Positions 53,163 through 63,313 of a DNA stretch of 64,000 nucleotides are shown one piece after another. This DNA comes from Lucinisca nassula (taxonomy: Eukaryota > Mollusca > Bivalvia > Lucinida > Lucinidae). Positions within the stretch are counted from its first letter, which is position 1. Every line of letters begins with the position of its first letter. A program made the position numbers and the translations under genes. Where the stretch lies: assembly GCA_963580285.1 (NCBI GenBank), contig OY757013.1, forward strand, positions 156,229,900 through 156,293,899, read 5' to 3'. Below the pieces are notes generated by a model. The model did no database searches. It was not told the DNA's origin and was given only the letters and a program-made list of their open reading frames with translations.

Positions 53163-53335
53163 CAGAAACCTCCTTGGTGTAGTGGTTAAGCTACTGGCCT
53201 CAAAAACCAGGAGTTAATTGTTTAGATCCTGGGCTTCTCCAGACTTTCAGATTAGTCTTTAAACAGAGGTTTGGTGTCACTTTGAGACCTACGTTGTTGG
53301 TGGGACGTAAACCTGAAACACACACAAAACAAAAG
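53163..53335 (+). mobile_element. tRNA-derived SINE, family B
   Basis: GAAACCTCCTTGGTGTAGTG, GTTAAGCTACTGGCCTC, GATCCTGGGCTTCTCCAGAC, AGTCTTTAAACAGAGGT, CACACACAAAACAAAA tail. Diverged in the anticodon-like region. Confidence 0.83.
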
Positions 53336-53406
53336 TAAAACTGTCATAGAGTAAACGGGCATATTGTTACGGCCTGAATAGTGTTGGCTTGGCTGTTAAT
53401 CCTTAA

Positions 53407-53624
53407 CCCATTTTGTACCACAAACCCCAAAAGGGATAAGTGCTAAACAGTGCAGGCCCAGATCAGACGCCCCAGAATGCGGCATCTGATCAGGGCCTAC
53501 ACTGTTTGCAAAAAGTTCAGCCATTTTCCAAACAAATTTTGAAGAAAACAACCTGACACCCCTAAATTTTGAGATGAACTCCTGCCATATATAAAGAGGA
53601 AGATTCCACTTGGTACTAAAAGGG
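53407..53624 (-). mobile_element. TTAA-flanked hairpin MITE, subfamily H (reversed)
   Basis: TTAA at 53403-53406 and 53625-53628. Hairpin AAACAGTGCAGGCCCAGATC, stem GACGCCCCAGAATGCGGCATC, GATCAGGGCCTACACTGTTT. It lies 68 bp upstream of the next exon. Confidence 0.88.
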
Positions 53625-53692
53625 TTAAACTTACAAACAAAACAAAACCCATAAATAAATGTTTAAAACCTATTCTTGTTTTCTATTGGCAG

Positions 53693-53744
53693 GATAAAAG
53701 GCCTGACAAACCTCCAGAAGAGCCCATGATTAGAAAACCAAAAG
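53693..53744 (+). CDS. SH3KBP1/CD2AP: Short Pro/Lys-rich exon
   Basis: The acceptor TTGTTTTCTATTGGCAG|GAT follows a pyrimidine tract; the donor is CCAAAAG|GTCAGT; 52 nt, phase 0 in, phase 1 out. The product DKRPDKPPEEPMIRKPK extends the KPDK ending of the previous exon. It corresponds in position to the variable segment between the GVGxGxIF block and SH3-C of vertebrate homologues. Its exit phase matches the giant exon at 58188. The repeated DKRPDKP wording could be ligand or linker; no function is claimed. Confidence 0.8.
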
Positions 53745-53844
53745 GTCAGTACTATTTATATTTATATCTATGGCTCCGTAACACATGTAGATGAACTGCT
53801 ACAGGCAAATTTGTGTCTTTCGGGGGAGTTAGTTGGATAATTAA

Positions 53845-54049
53845 CCCTTATCTTGCTGTTCACAACAACCCCTATCTTTGCAAACAGTGTAGATCCAGAT
53901 CAGATGGCTTCTGAAGAAGCCATCTGATCAGGATCTACACTGTTTGTCATTGAGTTTATGAATTTGTAGCAATAAATTACATCAAGTAATTTGATTGGTT
54001 GATAGACAGAAATGGGTGTGGCTTAAATGAATATTCAGCAAAATAAGGG
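53845..54049 (+). mobile_element. TTAA-flanked hairpin MITE, subfamily I
   Basis: CCCTTATCTTGCTG / CAGCAAAATAAGGG ends; TTAA at 53841-53844 and 54050-54053. Stem GATGGCTTCTGAAGAAGCCATC between GCAAACAGTGTAGATCCAGA and TCAGGATCTACACTGTTTGT. Confidence 0.88.
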
Positions 54050-54104
54050 TTAAGGGCTACCGTAAAAATCCCCAAAATTGGGACACCTTGAGGCCTTGCT
54101 GTAA

Positions 54105-54275
54105 TGCTCCAAAAATTTTAACATTTATTTCATGATCCTGCAAGGAGTACAAAAGATGCAGACAGAATGGCAAACAGTGTAGATCCTGATCAGACTGCTC
54201 TTTCAGGAGTAGTCTGATTTGGGTCTGCACTGTTTGCTTAGGCTTGTCTGTCCCAATACTTAGGATCATTATGGT
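54105..54275 (-). mobile_element. Hairpin MITE, subfamily K (reversed)
   Basis: GGCAAACAGTGTAGATCCTG, stem GACTGCTCTTTCAGGAGTAGTC, TTGGGTCTGCACTGTTTGCT, CCCAATACTTAGGATCATTA. One arm base changes pair G-T style. Confidence 0.8.
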
Positions 54276-54379
54276 AGTTTCCCTTATTTCTTGTTTATAG
54301 ACACATATGTTGTGGGTACTTGGTAGAGTTGCTCCATTGTCAGAGCCGATTCTAACAAGTATCAACAACAGATATAGAT

Positions 54380-54845
54380 TGGGCTGCGTGCTGTTTCCAC
54401 ATAGAGCTGAAACCGATCGCACAGGAGTACTGGTAAACTGCTTAAAGGGTTCTAAGGCTGGCAAGGCAAAGTGGTGCGAGTCGGACCATCCATGCATATA
54501 AGCCCTTTTGATTTCTTTGGGCAGCAGGGTTTGAGATGTCATTTAATCTCAATGTCTGGTAAAAGTGGAAGCAATGTCTCACAAATGACCTATAACATTA
54601 AACAAATCGAATCAAACAAACCCACAACATACAATTTGATGGATGAATACCATAATAATCCTAAGTATTGGGACAGATAGGCCTAAGCAAACAGTGCAGA
54701 CCCAGTTCAGACTGCTCCTTCATTTCATCTCAGTGTCTGGTAAAAGTGGAAGCAACGTCTCACAAATGACATATATAATGTTGAGAGGGACATTAAACCT
54801 CAAATCAAACAAACCCACAACATACATTGTGGTGGATGAATACTG
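54380..54845 (+). mobile_element. Family A SINE fragments mixed with a broken subfamily K MITE
   Basis: 54385-54625 is a forward family A copy (TAGAGCTGAAACCGATCGCA, TTTGAGATGTCATTTAATCT, ending CAAATCGAATCAAACAAAC). At 54650-54722 a subfamily K left half appears (GGACAGATAGGCCTAAGCAA, GACTGCTCCTTCA) and then jumps into a second family A tail (CATTTCATCTCAGTGTCTGG ... CAAATCAAACAAACC, to 54825). This looks like insertion or gene-conversion-like mixing. Confidence 0.72.
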
Positions 54846-54849
54846 TAAT

Positions 54850-55010
54850 GATCCTTAGTATTGGGACAGATAGGCCTAAGCAAATGGTGCAGATCCAGAT
54901 CAGACTGCTCCTGAAGGAGCAGTCTGATCAGGGTCTACACTGTTTGCCATTCCGTCTGCACTTATAAGACTCTTTGCTCGATTGTGAAACAAACTTGTTT
55001 AAATTTTAGG
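54850..55010 (+). mobile_element. Hairpin MITE, subfamily K
   Basis: GATCCTTAGTATTGGGACAG, CAAATGGTGCAGATCCAGAT, stem GACTGCTCCTGAAGGAGCAGTC, GATCAGGGTCTACACTGTTT, GCCATTCCGTCTGCACTT. Confidence 0.83.
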
Positions 55011-55945
55011 AGAATTACGATCGTGAAACAAATTTTTAAAATTTAAGTAAAAATATCTGCCAGATTATCCTCGGTACTCCTTGTTGCTTTAGTCTTCATA
55101 TCAGCTTGCATCAGAATTCACCTTCTTTGCATTATCTGCTTGTTCCTAGTCTGAAGATTATCAGTGTTGGGAAAACAGGTAACCAGACTCCCCTGACCTT
55201 TCAAGGTCAGGGGGGTCTGGTTACCTGTTTTTCCAGTATTGATAAAGTTTAAGCTGGGAGCCAGCAAATAATGCAAAATGGTGAATATACTTTGTACCGG
55301 TGCCTGTCCATCAGATGCTTTGAGGCACAGTTTTGTATAACATAGCACAAATAGCTTTGCTTTGCACTTGTTGCAGGGCTCAGCATAGTGGTCCAATTTG
55401 GGGGGTAAAAGAGAAAAAGAAAAAGAAACACAAGAAAGACTAAAAGTTGGCCTTTCTTCAGCTGAGAGTGAAATTGAACTAAACAGCACAATGAAAAGCC
55501 TAATATTTGTTCTTAAAAATCTTTAAATCAAGAAAATGCAGCAAAAACTTCTTCCCACAGACCTCGAGACTGAGCCCTGTTGCTTGAACTTGTAAACAGA
55601 TGAATTCAACAAAAATGCTGATTCAGTTAATCCACACTTACCTGGAAAGTTGTAAAGGGGACAGAAACAAACAATTGTAGACCCAGATTAGCTGATCTGG
55701 CTATCTGGGTCTATACTGTCTGCTAACAGAATTTTCCATCAAAAATAGAATAGAAATAAAAATAACCTTAAATGACAAATGGACTTGACCAATATATAAC
55801 AAAGGAGGAGTCCACCAACATACAGTGGGTTAATATTCATTGAGACTTCAGTGCCTCAAACACTGGGTGCTAATTTATCATGGCTGAGTGATACCTGTTC
55901 TTGAGTCCCTATGAGAATCATTCCCATACCTCCAAATAAGAAACA
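55011..55945. other. Intron tract without exons
   Basis: An inverted repeat CCCCTGACCTT/AAGGTCAGGGG with GTAACCAGAC/GTCTGGTTAC arms lies at 55177-55225. A Lys/Glu-rich short frame at 55410-55525 has no acceptor. A weak hairpin occurs at 55680-55725. No SH3-C coding sequence was found here. Confidence 0.55.
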
Positions 55946-55949
55946 CCAA

Positions 55950-56140
55950 AATGATACGAAGTATTGGGACAGACAGGTATAAGCAAACAGTACAGATCCA
56001 GATCAGACGGCAGCCTGATCAGGGTCTATGCTGCTAGCAATTCTGTTGACACTTTTTGGACCCCTTGCTTGATCGTGAAACAAGCTAAAATTTTAGCGGG
56101 ATTACTACAGAACCTCAGGGTGTCCAAAATTTTAGGATTT
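55950..56140 (+). mobile_element. Hairpin MITE, subfamily K (shortened stem)
   Basis: AAATGATACGAAGTATTGGG, GCAAACAGTACAGATCCAGA, stem remnant GACGGCAGCC, TGATCAGGGTCTATGCTGCT, then TTGATCGTGAAACAAG. Confidence 0.75.
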
Positions 56141-56143
56141 TAA

Positions 56144-56367
56144 CCCATTTTGTATCGGAAACCCCAAAAGGGGTACCCTGTCAAACAGTGCAGGCCCAGA
56201 TCATACGCCGCACAATGCTGCGTCTGATCAGGGCCTACACTGTTTCCAAAAAGTTCAGTTGTTTTCTGAATAATTTTTGAAGAAAACATAACCTGACATG
56301 CCTAAATTTTGAAATGGACTCATGCTATAATATATAAGGTGGAAGATTCCATTAGGTACATAAAGGG
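56144..56367 (-). mobile_element. TTAA-flanked hairpin MITE, subfamily H (reversed)
   Basis: TTAA at 56140-56143 and 56368-56371. GTCAAACAGTGCAGGCCCAG, stem ATACGCCGCACAATGCTGCGTC, TGATCAGGGCCTACACTGTT. Confidence 0.87.
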
Positions 56368-56599
56368 TTAATGGTAGTGAGAGATAGCTGAGGGAGATTT
56401 TCTTAATTTTATCTTAAAAATGTTTTGTATTCAGACTCATTAGAATTGAAATGAGGTTCTAATGATTACACACAGAACATTCCAATATTTTATTTAACAT
56501 ATAAAGATAAACCTAAATTATTCCCATCTACACTGTTTGTCTTTGTTAGCATTTTGGAACTCTAGTGGTAAGGCATATCATGGATAAGATAGGTATAAG

Positions 56600-56746
56600 T
56601 TTTATGTCCCACCAACAGCTAAGGTCATATGGAGAGGGGACCTCGGTTTAAAGACTCATCCGAAAGTCAAGAGAAGCCCACGATCGATCCTGCGATACCT
56701 GGTTTACAAGGCGAGTAGCGTAACCACTACACCACAGAAGCTTCTA
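56600..56746 (-). mobile_element. tRNA-derived SINE, family B, with 11-bp target duplication
   Basis: In reverse AGAAGCTTCTGTGGTGTAGT, GGTTACGCTACTCGCCTTGT, AGGATCGATCGTGGGCTTCT. ATAGGTATAAG flanks both sides (56589-56599 and 56747-56757). Confidence 0.88.
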
Positions 56747-57051
56747 ATAGGTATAAGGCATATCAGGGATAAGATACAGTAAAATGTGATTTAATGTGCA
56801 GAACATCATGTACCTCATTGAATGTGACAGTGATATTCTACATCAAAGTGACTGCAGTATCAATATCAGAGCTATTTGGAAATGATTGATATGAATGCTC
56901 AAAACAGAGAGGAAAATCCATCCATTATCTCACAATTCTGTAGACATGCCTTGTAATCCCAAAAGTGATTATGAGTACAGATGTTTCTATCTGCTGCTCA
57001 CAGCCATGAAAGACTCATATTACAGTTCACAAAATCATCATGATAACACAC

Positions 57052-57300
57052 CCGTGCGACACAGTGCATTTTCATGTCTCTAAAATGACTTCTTTTTCTT
57101 ATGAAAATCTGTGATATTTTTCTTATTTATACTGCAAACATAAGTTGTTGGTGCTCATTAGAACTTCCTCTATGAGGCAGTTCTAACGTGTACCCACAAC
57201 CTATGACGTAGAGCATAAATAGGAAAAATAACATATACCCCTGTAAACCCCATATAAAGTAGGATTTAGGGGGTGTTAGTTTCACGGACTTGGTCATGTG
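57052..57300 (-). mobile_element. Family D MITE
   Basis: GACACAGTGCATTTTCATGT, TTTTTCTTATTTATACTGCA, GTGCTCATTAGAACTTCCTC, GAGGCAGTTCTAACGTGTAC, GTAAACCCCATATAAAGTAG. The palindromic core AGAACTxCCTCxxTGAGGCAGTTCT is well preserved. Confidence 0.82.
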
Positions 57301-58187
57301 ATGTTCTCATGGAATTTCGTCATCATCAACAGATATTTGATTAATGTGCAAATTCACTGGTACAGGGACAACGTCCATATAAGTGGGCCCCCTTCCAGGT
57401 AGCTGGCTTGCTGCACACATAGCAGATCTTACACCAGATCTCCAGACTTGTCTATCATGAGGATTGATAGCAGAGAGCTTCCATTCTCTGAAATGTGATG
57501 CCCCATATTTGAGAACTAATTACAACCACCTACTGACAAAATTCATCTGTTTGCAAGTGCATGTACACCCTGTAGATGTTTGCTTTCTAACCCTATTGTG
57601 TTCTCTATCTGTGCTGTATATTTTAACTAAAACTAACACCAAGGTTTTCAGAACCTTCAGAAATTTTTAGATGCAGAGACCCTCAAGTTTGCAGTTGAAG
57701 TTGAGAGCTTGCTCCTTTGGAGCAAATTCTTACCTTTTACTGAGGATTTTAAGTGTTTAATTAAATGAAAGGCAAACAAAAAGATTGCCTCTCCTTAAAA
57801 TATATCCATACCCCTTTAACCTATTTTGAACCAAATGGGATGCTCCTCCTCATATATAGCAGGAGTCCATTTCAAAATTTAGGGGAGACAGGTTATCTTT
57901 AAAATTCATTTGGATAATTGTTTAACTTCCTGCGAATAGTGCAGGCTTGATTGGATGCTGCATTTCGCTGCATGTACAACACAAAATCCATAACACTGTT
58001 GTTACTTTCGAAATGTGGTGCAGTGTATAAATGAAATGTATAGATTTTCCTTTTTGGTTTTTCGTTAGTTTTGGAATCAGGCATTTAACTGGGTTGTATC
58101 CAAAACTGTTTAGTAGTGAATAATGTTTAGATGCTTTCTGTGTAGTCCCTTTGGTGATGGCATGCTTTTTCACCCCTGCATGTTTAG
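57301..58187. other. Intron 3' end before the giant exon
   Basis: Mostly unique AT-rich sequence. A truncated subfamily H MITE lies at 57815-57965 (CATTTCAAAATTTAGGGGAG ... GCGAATAGTGCAGGC). The acceptor for the giant exon is TTTTTCACCCCTGCATGTTTAG ending at 58187 (a T/C tract interrupted by GCATG). Confidence 0.6.
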
Positions 58188-61100
58188 ATGATAGTGAGCA
58201 TGGCATAGAAGATGAGTCACTTTTTCCAAGAAACTCAAGTGAGGAAAGAACCTGCTACCAGGAACCATTTATAGACACATATCTGGACAATTTACTTTGT
58301 GGAGAAGAAGGTTCTGTAGAAGCTTTGAAAGAAAATTCACATGTTAAAATGGAATTGTCAAAATCAAGTCTAGGTTCAGAGCTGTTGAGTGAAACAGAAT
58401 CAGAGAGTAATGATTTGGAAAAAGATGAAAACTGTATTTTAGATACAGAAACTGATCTTTTGCACAGCAACAAGGTCTGTGATGCTCGGTTAAAAGCTGG
58501 AACTGTAAATGACAATTATGTAAGCAAACATGATTATTTAGATCAAGCTGATTTTAATATTAGTAAGCTAAGTTTGGGTCAGGAATCACTGGGTAGGTTG
58601 ACAAATGTTAATATTATGGTTGATGATGACCTGATTGAGTATGAGAATGTTAATATTCACCCAGATTTTGATGAGGGTTTTTCTATTTCAACTAGTGACT
58701 CTGAGCTTGACCAAAATAATCAGAACACAAGACATGTCCTGATTAAAAATCAGGTCCGGAATGTATCTGGAAACAGAAATCAGAACGAATCATCAGATAT
58801 GAATGATGATCTTAAGTGCATTCTGGATGATCTTGACACACATTTGAATCAGTCTTTCAGTAATGGTGTAAATAAAGTTACTAGTAGCAGCCTGGAATCT
58901 AATAAGCATAATGATAATTCAGAAGGCCCGGCATCCCAGACTGATTATGTCATAGATATTGACTCTGTTTCTTACAGCAGTGAGCCAAATTCTTTTCCAT
59001 CATCTTTTACTGAAACAAAAAATTACAATGGTGCTGAATTCGGCAATTTCAAAACAAACGATCAGGTTAGTTGGATAGGGGAACATAAGACACCACCTTA
59101 TGATGGTGAATTTAGCCATGCAGTTGACAGCATTTATGTGACTAAAAAGAGAACTCTGCACAGTGATGAAAAATCTACTTGTACAACTCCAGAATTAACA
59201 CCTCTTAGACCATTTAGTTGTGAGGAATCAAAGGAGAACAAAAATAAGGCAAGTAGAAAATCTGTAAGCTTTTCTCCTATGCATGATACATGTGCTTGGT
59301 CCAAACCTGAAAGAAGTGTTCCCAAGCAAGGCATTTCTTCCTTATCAAGCACATCTCCCAAAACATACTTTGCTTCCCTAGAAAAATCTGGTCATCTGTC
59401 ACCTTTTATAAAGTCCATTGCTAAAAAATATGACCTTTTCAACAGTTCCATTTCATTTCATAATGAGTCTTTGGCAGAAAGTCAAGATGCTGATGATCTT
59501 GAACTGGATGTCTCATATGCATCTACTCTTCTTGGTCAGTCTGGTGAACTTGATGAATCTTCTTATAATCAAAAGGTGAATAGTTTTACTTCTTTTGAAT
59601 ACCCCATGGAAGGGACAAATTTTTGTTCTGAAAAAGAAAATATACAAGAAACTGAACATATAGCATCCAGCAATGTAGAATCAATGATAAACAACTACCT
59701 TTATGATGTTTTTGAAAGTGTGTCCAGTGAACCAGTGACTTGCAAAGAATCAGAGTCTATGGATAATTGTGTTGATCAGTTTGTAAACAAGGTTATATTA
59801 GATAGCTGTAGAGCTATAGCAATTGGAAATAAGCCTGTGATTTATGGAAGAAAATCTTCAAACAGTGATCCTCCCTTTGAATCTGAAATCAAATCATCTC
59901 AGTCTGATGTGGATGGCCATGATTCAGAATTGTCTGATTTAGAGTTCTATTCTGATTCAGTTCTTCTGTGTATAACGCAGGGTCCAGATCAAGACAGTCC
60001 GCCATTAAGTAACTGTAGTCCAAGTCTTTATCCTGTGAGCAAAGAACCTGAAGTAGCATTTTCTCCAGTGAGGAAATCTGAATCGGCAGTCATCACTGGA
60101 AATGAAAAAGAATGTCATTGGTTCAGCAGAAATCAGATTCAGTCCCAAGATGATCAGCTGTTTAAGCCTGTTGAACGACCACATGTCAGCAAAAAGTTTT
60201 GTATAAACAAATACGCAGATACTGATAAAAATAACATCCTCAGTTACATGATGAATACAAGTGCAAATGAACCAAACCTTCCAGCCAGCAGACATGTATG
60301 CCAAACATCTAGTTATTGTCATATCCCATTTGGATCAGGTGATGCTCCCCAATTTTGGTTTAAAAAAGATATCAAAGAATCTCCAAATGAGAAGAAGGCA
60401 AGAAAGAACATTGAAATCAGAGCAAAATCACCAGGAAAAAGATCATTTACAGCCTTTTATGAGTCTTCAGAAATGGACAAATGCTATCAGGTACCAGCTT
60501 TGGTAAAACTAGCAGAAAAAGCTCATCAGGACTATTTCAGAATGCGTCTTGAAGCAATCGGAAGAAAGTTTAATAGTGCATTGAATGACACCACCCCCTG
60601 TCAGTGTTCTGTGGAAAGGTCACCTGCCAAAAAGAAACGTAGGAAGCAAGAAAGGATGAATTACATTTATAAGATGGATCTTAACAATTCGTCTTTATCT
60701 CCAGTTGAAGAGGGCAGTGTGGAAGTGTATTTTACAAGTATCGTAGACCAGACTATTAGCAGTGACAGCATGAGTTCACATGTTGGAACAAAAAACGGTG
60801 ATCTTAAAGACAGTCCTAATGAAAAGAGAGTCAGTGGCATATCTAAAGTTGACTGGTCAAAGACATTGTTCGGTTCAAAGGATGACACTGTCCTCAGAAA
60901 AGCTGATGAAAGTTCACAATATTCTAAAGATTGTTTTGATAAGGGCTTTAAACCAATAGTCAGGGAGAGTGTTTCTACACAATGTCACTCAGATGGCAGC
61001 CCATTTGTCAGTCCATTTAAAAGTGATGGACACTTTCGACATAGGCCAGTCCCTCACATAGGATCAGATTCCTTTGTTGAAGACTTGTCAGAGAGGAGGC

Positions 61101-63313
61101 AGAAGAGACGTATTTGGTCAAAACTGAAAAATACTGAAGAAGCAGAACCTGTCACTTTAACTAGTTTTAGAAGGTTGAGTAGTAAAGGTGAGCAGTGCTT
61201 TGGATTAAGAGGTATTTACTCAGCTGAAATGAATGGGAGAATAGAACATGAAACATCTACTAAGACCCATAGTTATTTGGACAGTTTTGAAAATGTCAGT
61301 CAAAAATTAATTTATCCAGAAAAGTTCCACATGAGTCTTGCTGAAATTGATGATGAACCTGTACCACTGCCAGTAAATTCTGCTGAAGCTGTGATACTTG
61401 ATTCAGTTGATGCTGACAATGTAAAGAGTATGGTTTCTTATTGTGATGTTTCTACCATGACTGATTTCTCGGAAAGTGACCTTTGCAGTGCTAGTGATTT
61501 ATCAGAAAATGTTTTATGTTATGAACATTTCAGAGATCCCTACATTCCTGAAGCAACCAGGAAAGGCTATCACAGTGAAGATAGTTCTTTCAATACACCA
61601 ACCACTTCTGTTCATGATGATTCCCATTCATTTGGCATGTTCTACAAGCATGACTCAGAAGAGATAGATGATAGCTTTTCTCAGATGATTCATTCAGATG
61701 TTACAACAAATGACAAAGATGGGTGTGAATTACAGAGTGATACTGTCGAGATACTAAGCCAGCGAGATGTTGATGCAGACTTAAGTCAGTCTGACATTCT
61801 GTGGTGTGGTAAAAATTCTTGCAGAAATCAGGTTAGTCCTGGCAGAATTCTAAATCAGTTTGCAAATGGAATAGAAGGAAATGGCAAGAGTGATGTAGCA
61901 GAGAGAAACTCTTCTGAAACATCTGCAGAGGGACTGTTTGACTGTGTGGTTAATGAGCCTTTTGTTGTTGAAAGAAAATTGAACATTCTTAAAGAAGCAG
62001 TGAAGAATCATCTGGATACAGCAAATGATGCCAAAGTAGATGTTTTGGATATTCTGAAAACAAGAGAGACAATGTATGAAGCTATAAGTGATGTTATGGT
62101 GTCATGCTCAGATGCAATGGAATATGGAAAATCAGAGGCTGCTATTGGTGGTAACAGTGCCTCTGGGGATGATACTAAGAATGAAGTAGATATGTCTCCT
62201 GATCCTGACACACTGCTTAGAGATTTAGAAGACATAGATTTGTCAGATACACCACAGTATGTTACCAGTAAGGCAAATGATGAAGAAATGAAGCAGTTCT
62301 TAGATGATGTGTTACAGCCTTTTGATGAAATCTTTATTGACAGCTTCACTTCCTTGAGTGAATCACCAATTCAGCGCACAAGTACCAAAGATGAAGAGTT
62401 GATAAAGAATGCCAGTGATCAGTGTGGAGATGGTTCAAAAGATGTTACAGCTCAAGATATGACAAGTGAAGAAGAAAGTGTGCTGAACAGAAGTTTCATC
62501 AATGGAGATCAAAGCACTGACACTTGGATTGGAACACCCATTAAACTCGGTCAAGAAAATGCTAGCTCAACACCTATTGAAGAGCCATTCTCTCCAGCAT
62601 ATATTCCAGAACTTGTTTTTCAGAATAAAGGTGAAATTATTAAATTATCAGACACAGATGATGAGTCATTTGTAAGTGCTAGGAGTAGTAGGGCTAATCA
62701 GTATGATTACTCAAAGAACACAGCAGATTCTTTTGAAAGTTACAGAACAGGTATTGATAGAAGTAGCATTCTATGGTCTGAAGAAGATACACTCAATGCC
62801 AATTCTGAAAATGAAGGATTCCTTCAAACAATATCAGAAAGTTCAGTAGAGAGGACCTGTTTTGATAGGGATAACCTACTGAATAGGAATGAAGACCCTT
62901 TGGATAGTATGTGTAATGTGAATAATGGACTGACCAGTAACATGTTAAATGCTGACAGTGTTGATGGTGGAGCAGGTGATTACCTTGTGGATCCAGAAAA
63001 CATTCACATGACTTTGGAAACAAAGACTGGTAAATGGCAAGAAAACTTTGAGGCTGAGGAGAAAGAAGACACTGCAAACAACTTTGAACGCAGTCCAAGT
63101 TGTAGGGACACAGGTGCTAACCGTCTTTCAAGAGTGGATGAGATAATTGACATTTTGAAGGTGCAACAAACAGATGATTTACAAGCCCTTGAAAGAGTTT
63201 CACCTGAGAAAGTGATCTCATCGGAAAATGTGGACATTTCACCTGTGCCTAAATCTGCTTGCTTTTATGTAGGATCAAGTGAAGAATCTGTAAATTGTAG
63301 CTTTGGGACTGAG
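58188..63313 (+). CDS. SH3KBP1/CD2AP: Giant 5.1-kb exon: acidic, Ser-rich disordered region, in phase with the SH3 gene
   Basis: A single uninterrupted frame of about 1,710 codons begins at the acceptor GTTTAG|AT in phase 1, as the preceding 52-nt exon requires (G+AT gives Asp, then DSEHGIEDE). Composition is rich in Ser, Asp, Glu and Asn, with many SD/SE/SP sites and no membrane segment. Two likely helices stand out: PALVKLAEKAHQDYFRMRLE (nt about 60500) and ERKLNILKEAVKNHLDTAND (nt about 61970). A basic cluster, SPAKKKRRKQER (nt about 60622), resembles a nuclear localisation signal. No known domain is recognised. The frame ends at TAA 63317-63319, two codons past GAG|GTATAAG (63313/63314), so splicing onward is possible. 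It could also be a separate gene starting at ATG 58157. Confidence 0.7.

Larger units (their letters stand above)
35843..63313 (+). other. SH3KBP1/CD2AP: Gene model: CIN85/CD2AP-family SH3 adaptor, 5' and 3' incomplete
   Basis: The proposed exon chain is 35843-35953 (tentative), 36436-36593, 39301-39436, 42136-42242, 46890-46989, 50624-50760, 53693-53744 and 58188-63313. All junctions are GT-AG and the phases agree throughout (1-1, 1-0, 0-1, 1-0, 0-1, 1-0, 0-1, 1-0). The family scaffolds receptor endocytosis and actin regulation; its SH3 domains bind atypical proline-arginine motifs in Cbl-type ligands. SH3-A, SH3-B and the conserved post-SH3-B block identify it. SH3-C and the coiled-coil tail are absent from the window. 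Introns of 2-5 kb are filled with MITEs, SINEs and a mariner copy. The initiator methionine was not found. Confidence 0.85.

Noticed and set aside
55410..55530. Lys/Glu-rich short frame (KREKEKETQERLK)
   Set aside because: No acceptor in the needed position, and it lies in A-rich sequence.
53745..58187. Search for an SH3-C exon in this intron
   Set aside because: No GWWxG or FPxNFV coding pattern was found on the + strand; TGGTGG occurs only in repeat sequence.
58151..58190. Giant frame as an independent single-exon gene starting upstream of the acceptor
   Set aside because: Possible, but the first 12 codons overlap a pyrimidine tract plus AG and are not acidic like the rest; phase agreement with the SH3 gene makes an internal exon the better model. 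Kept as the alternative.
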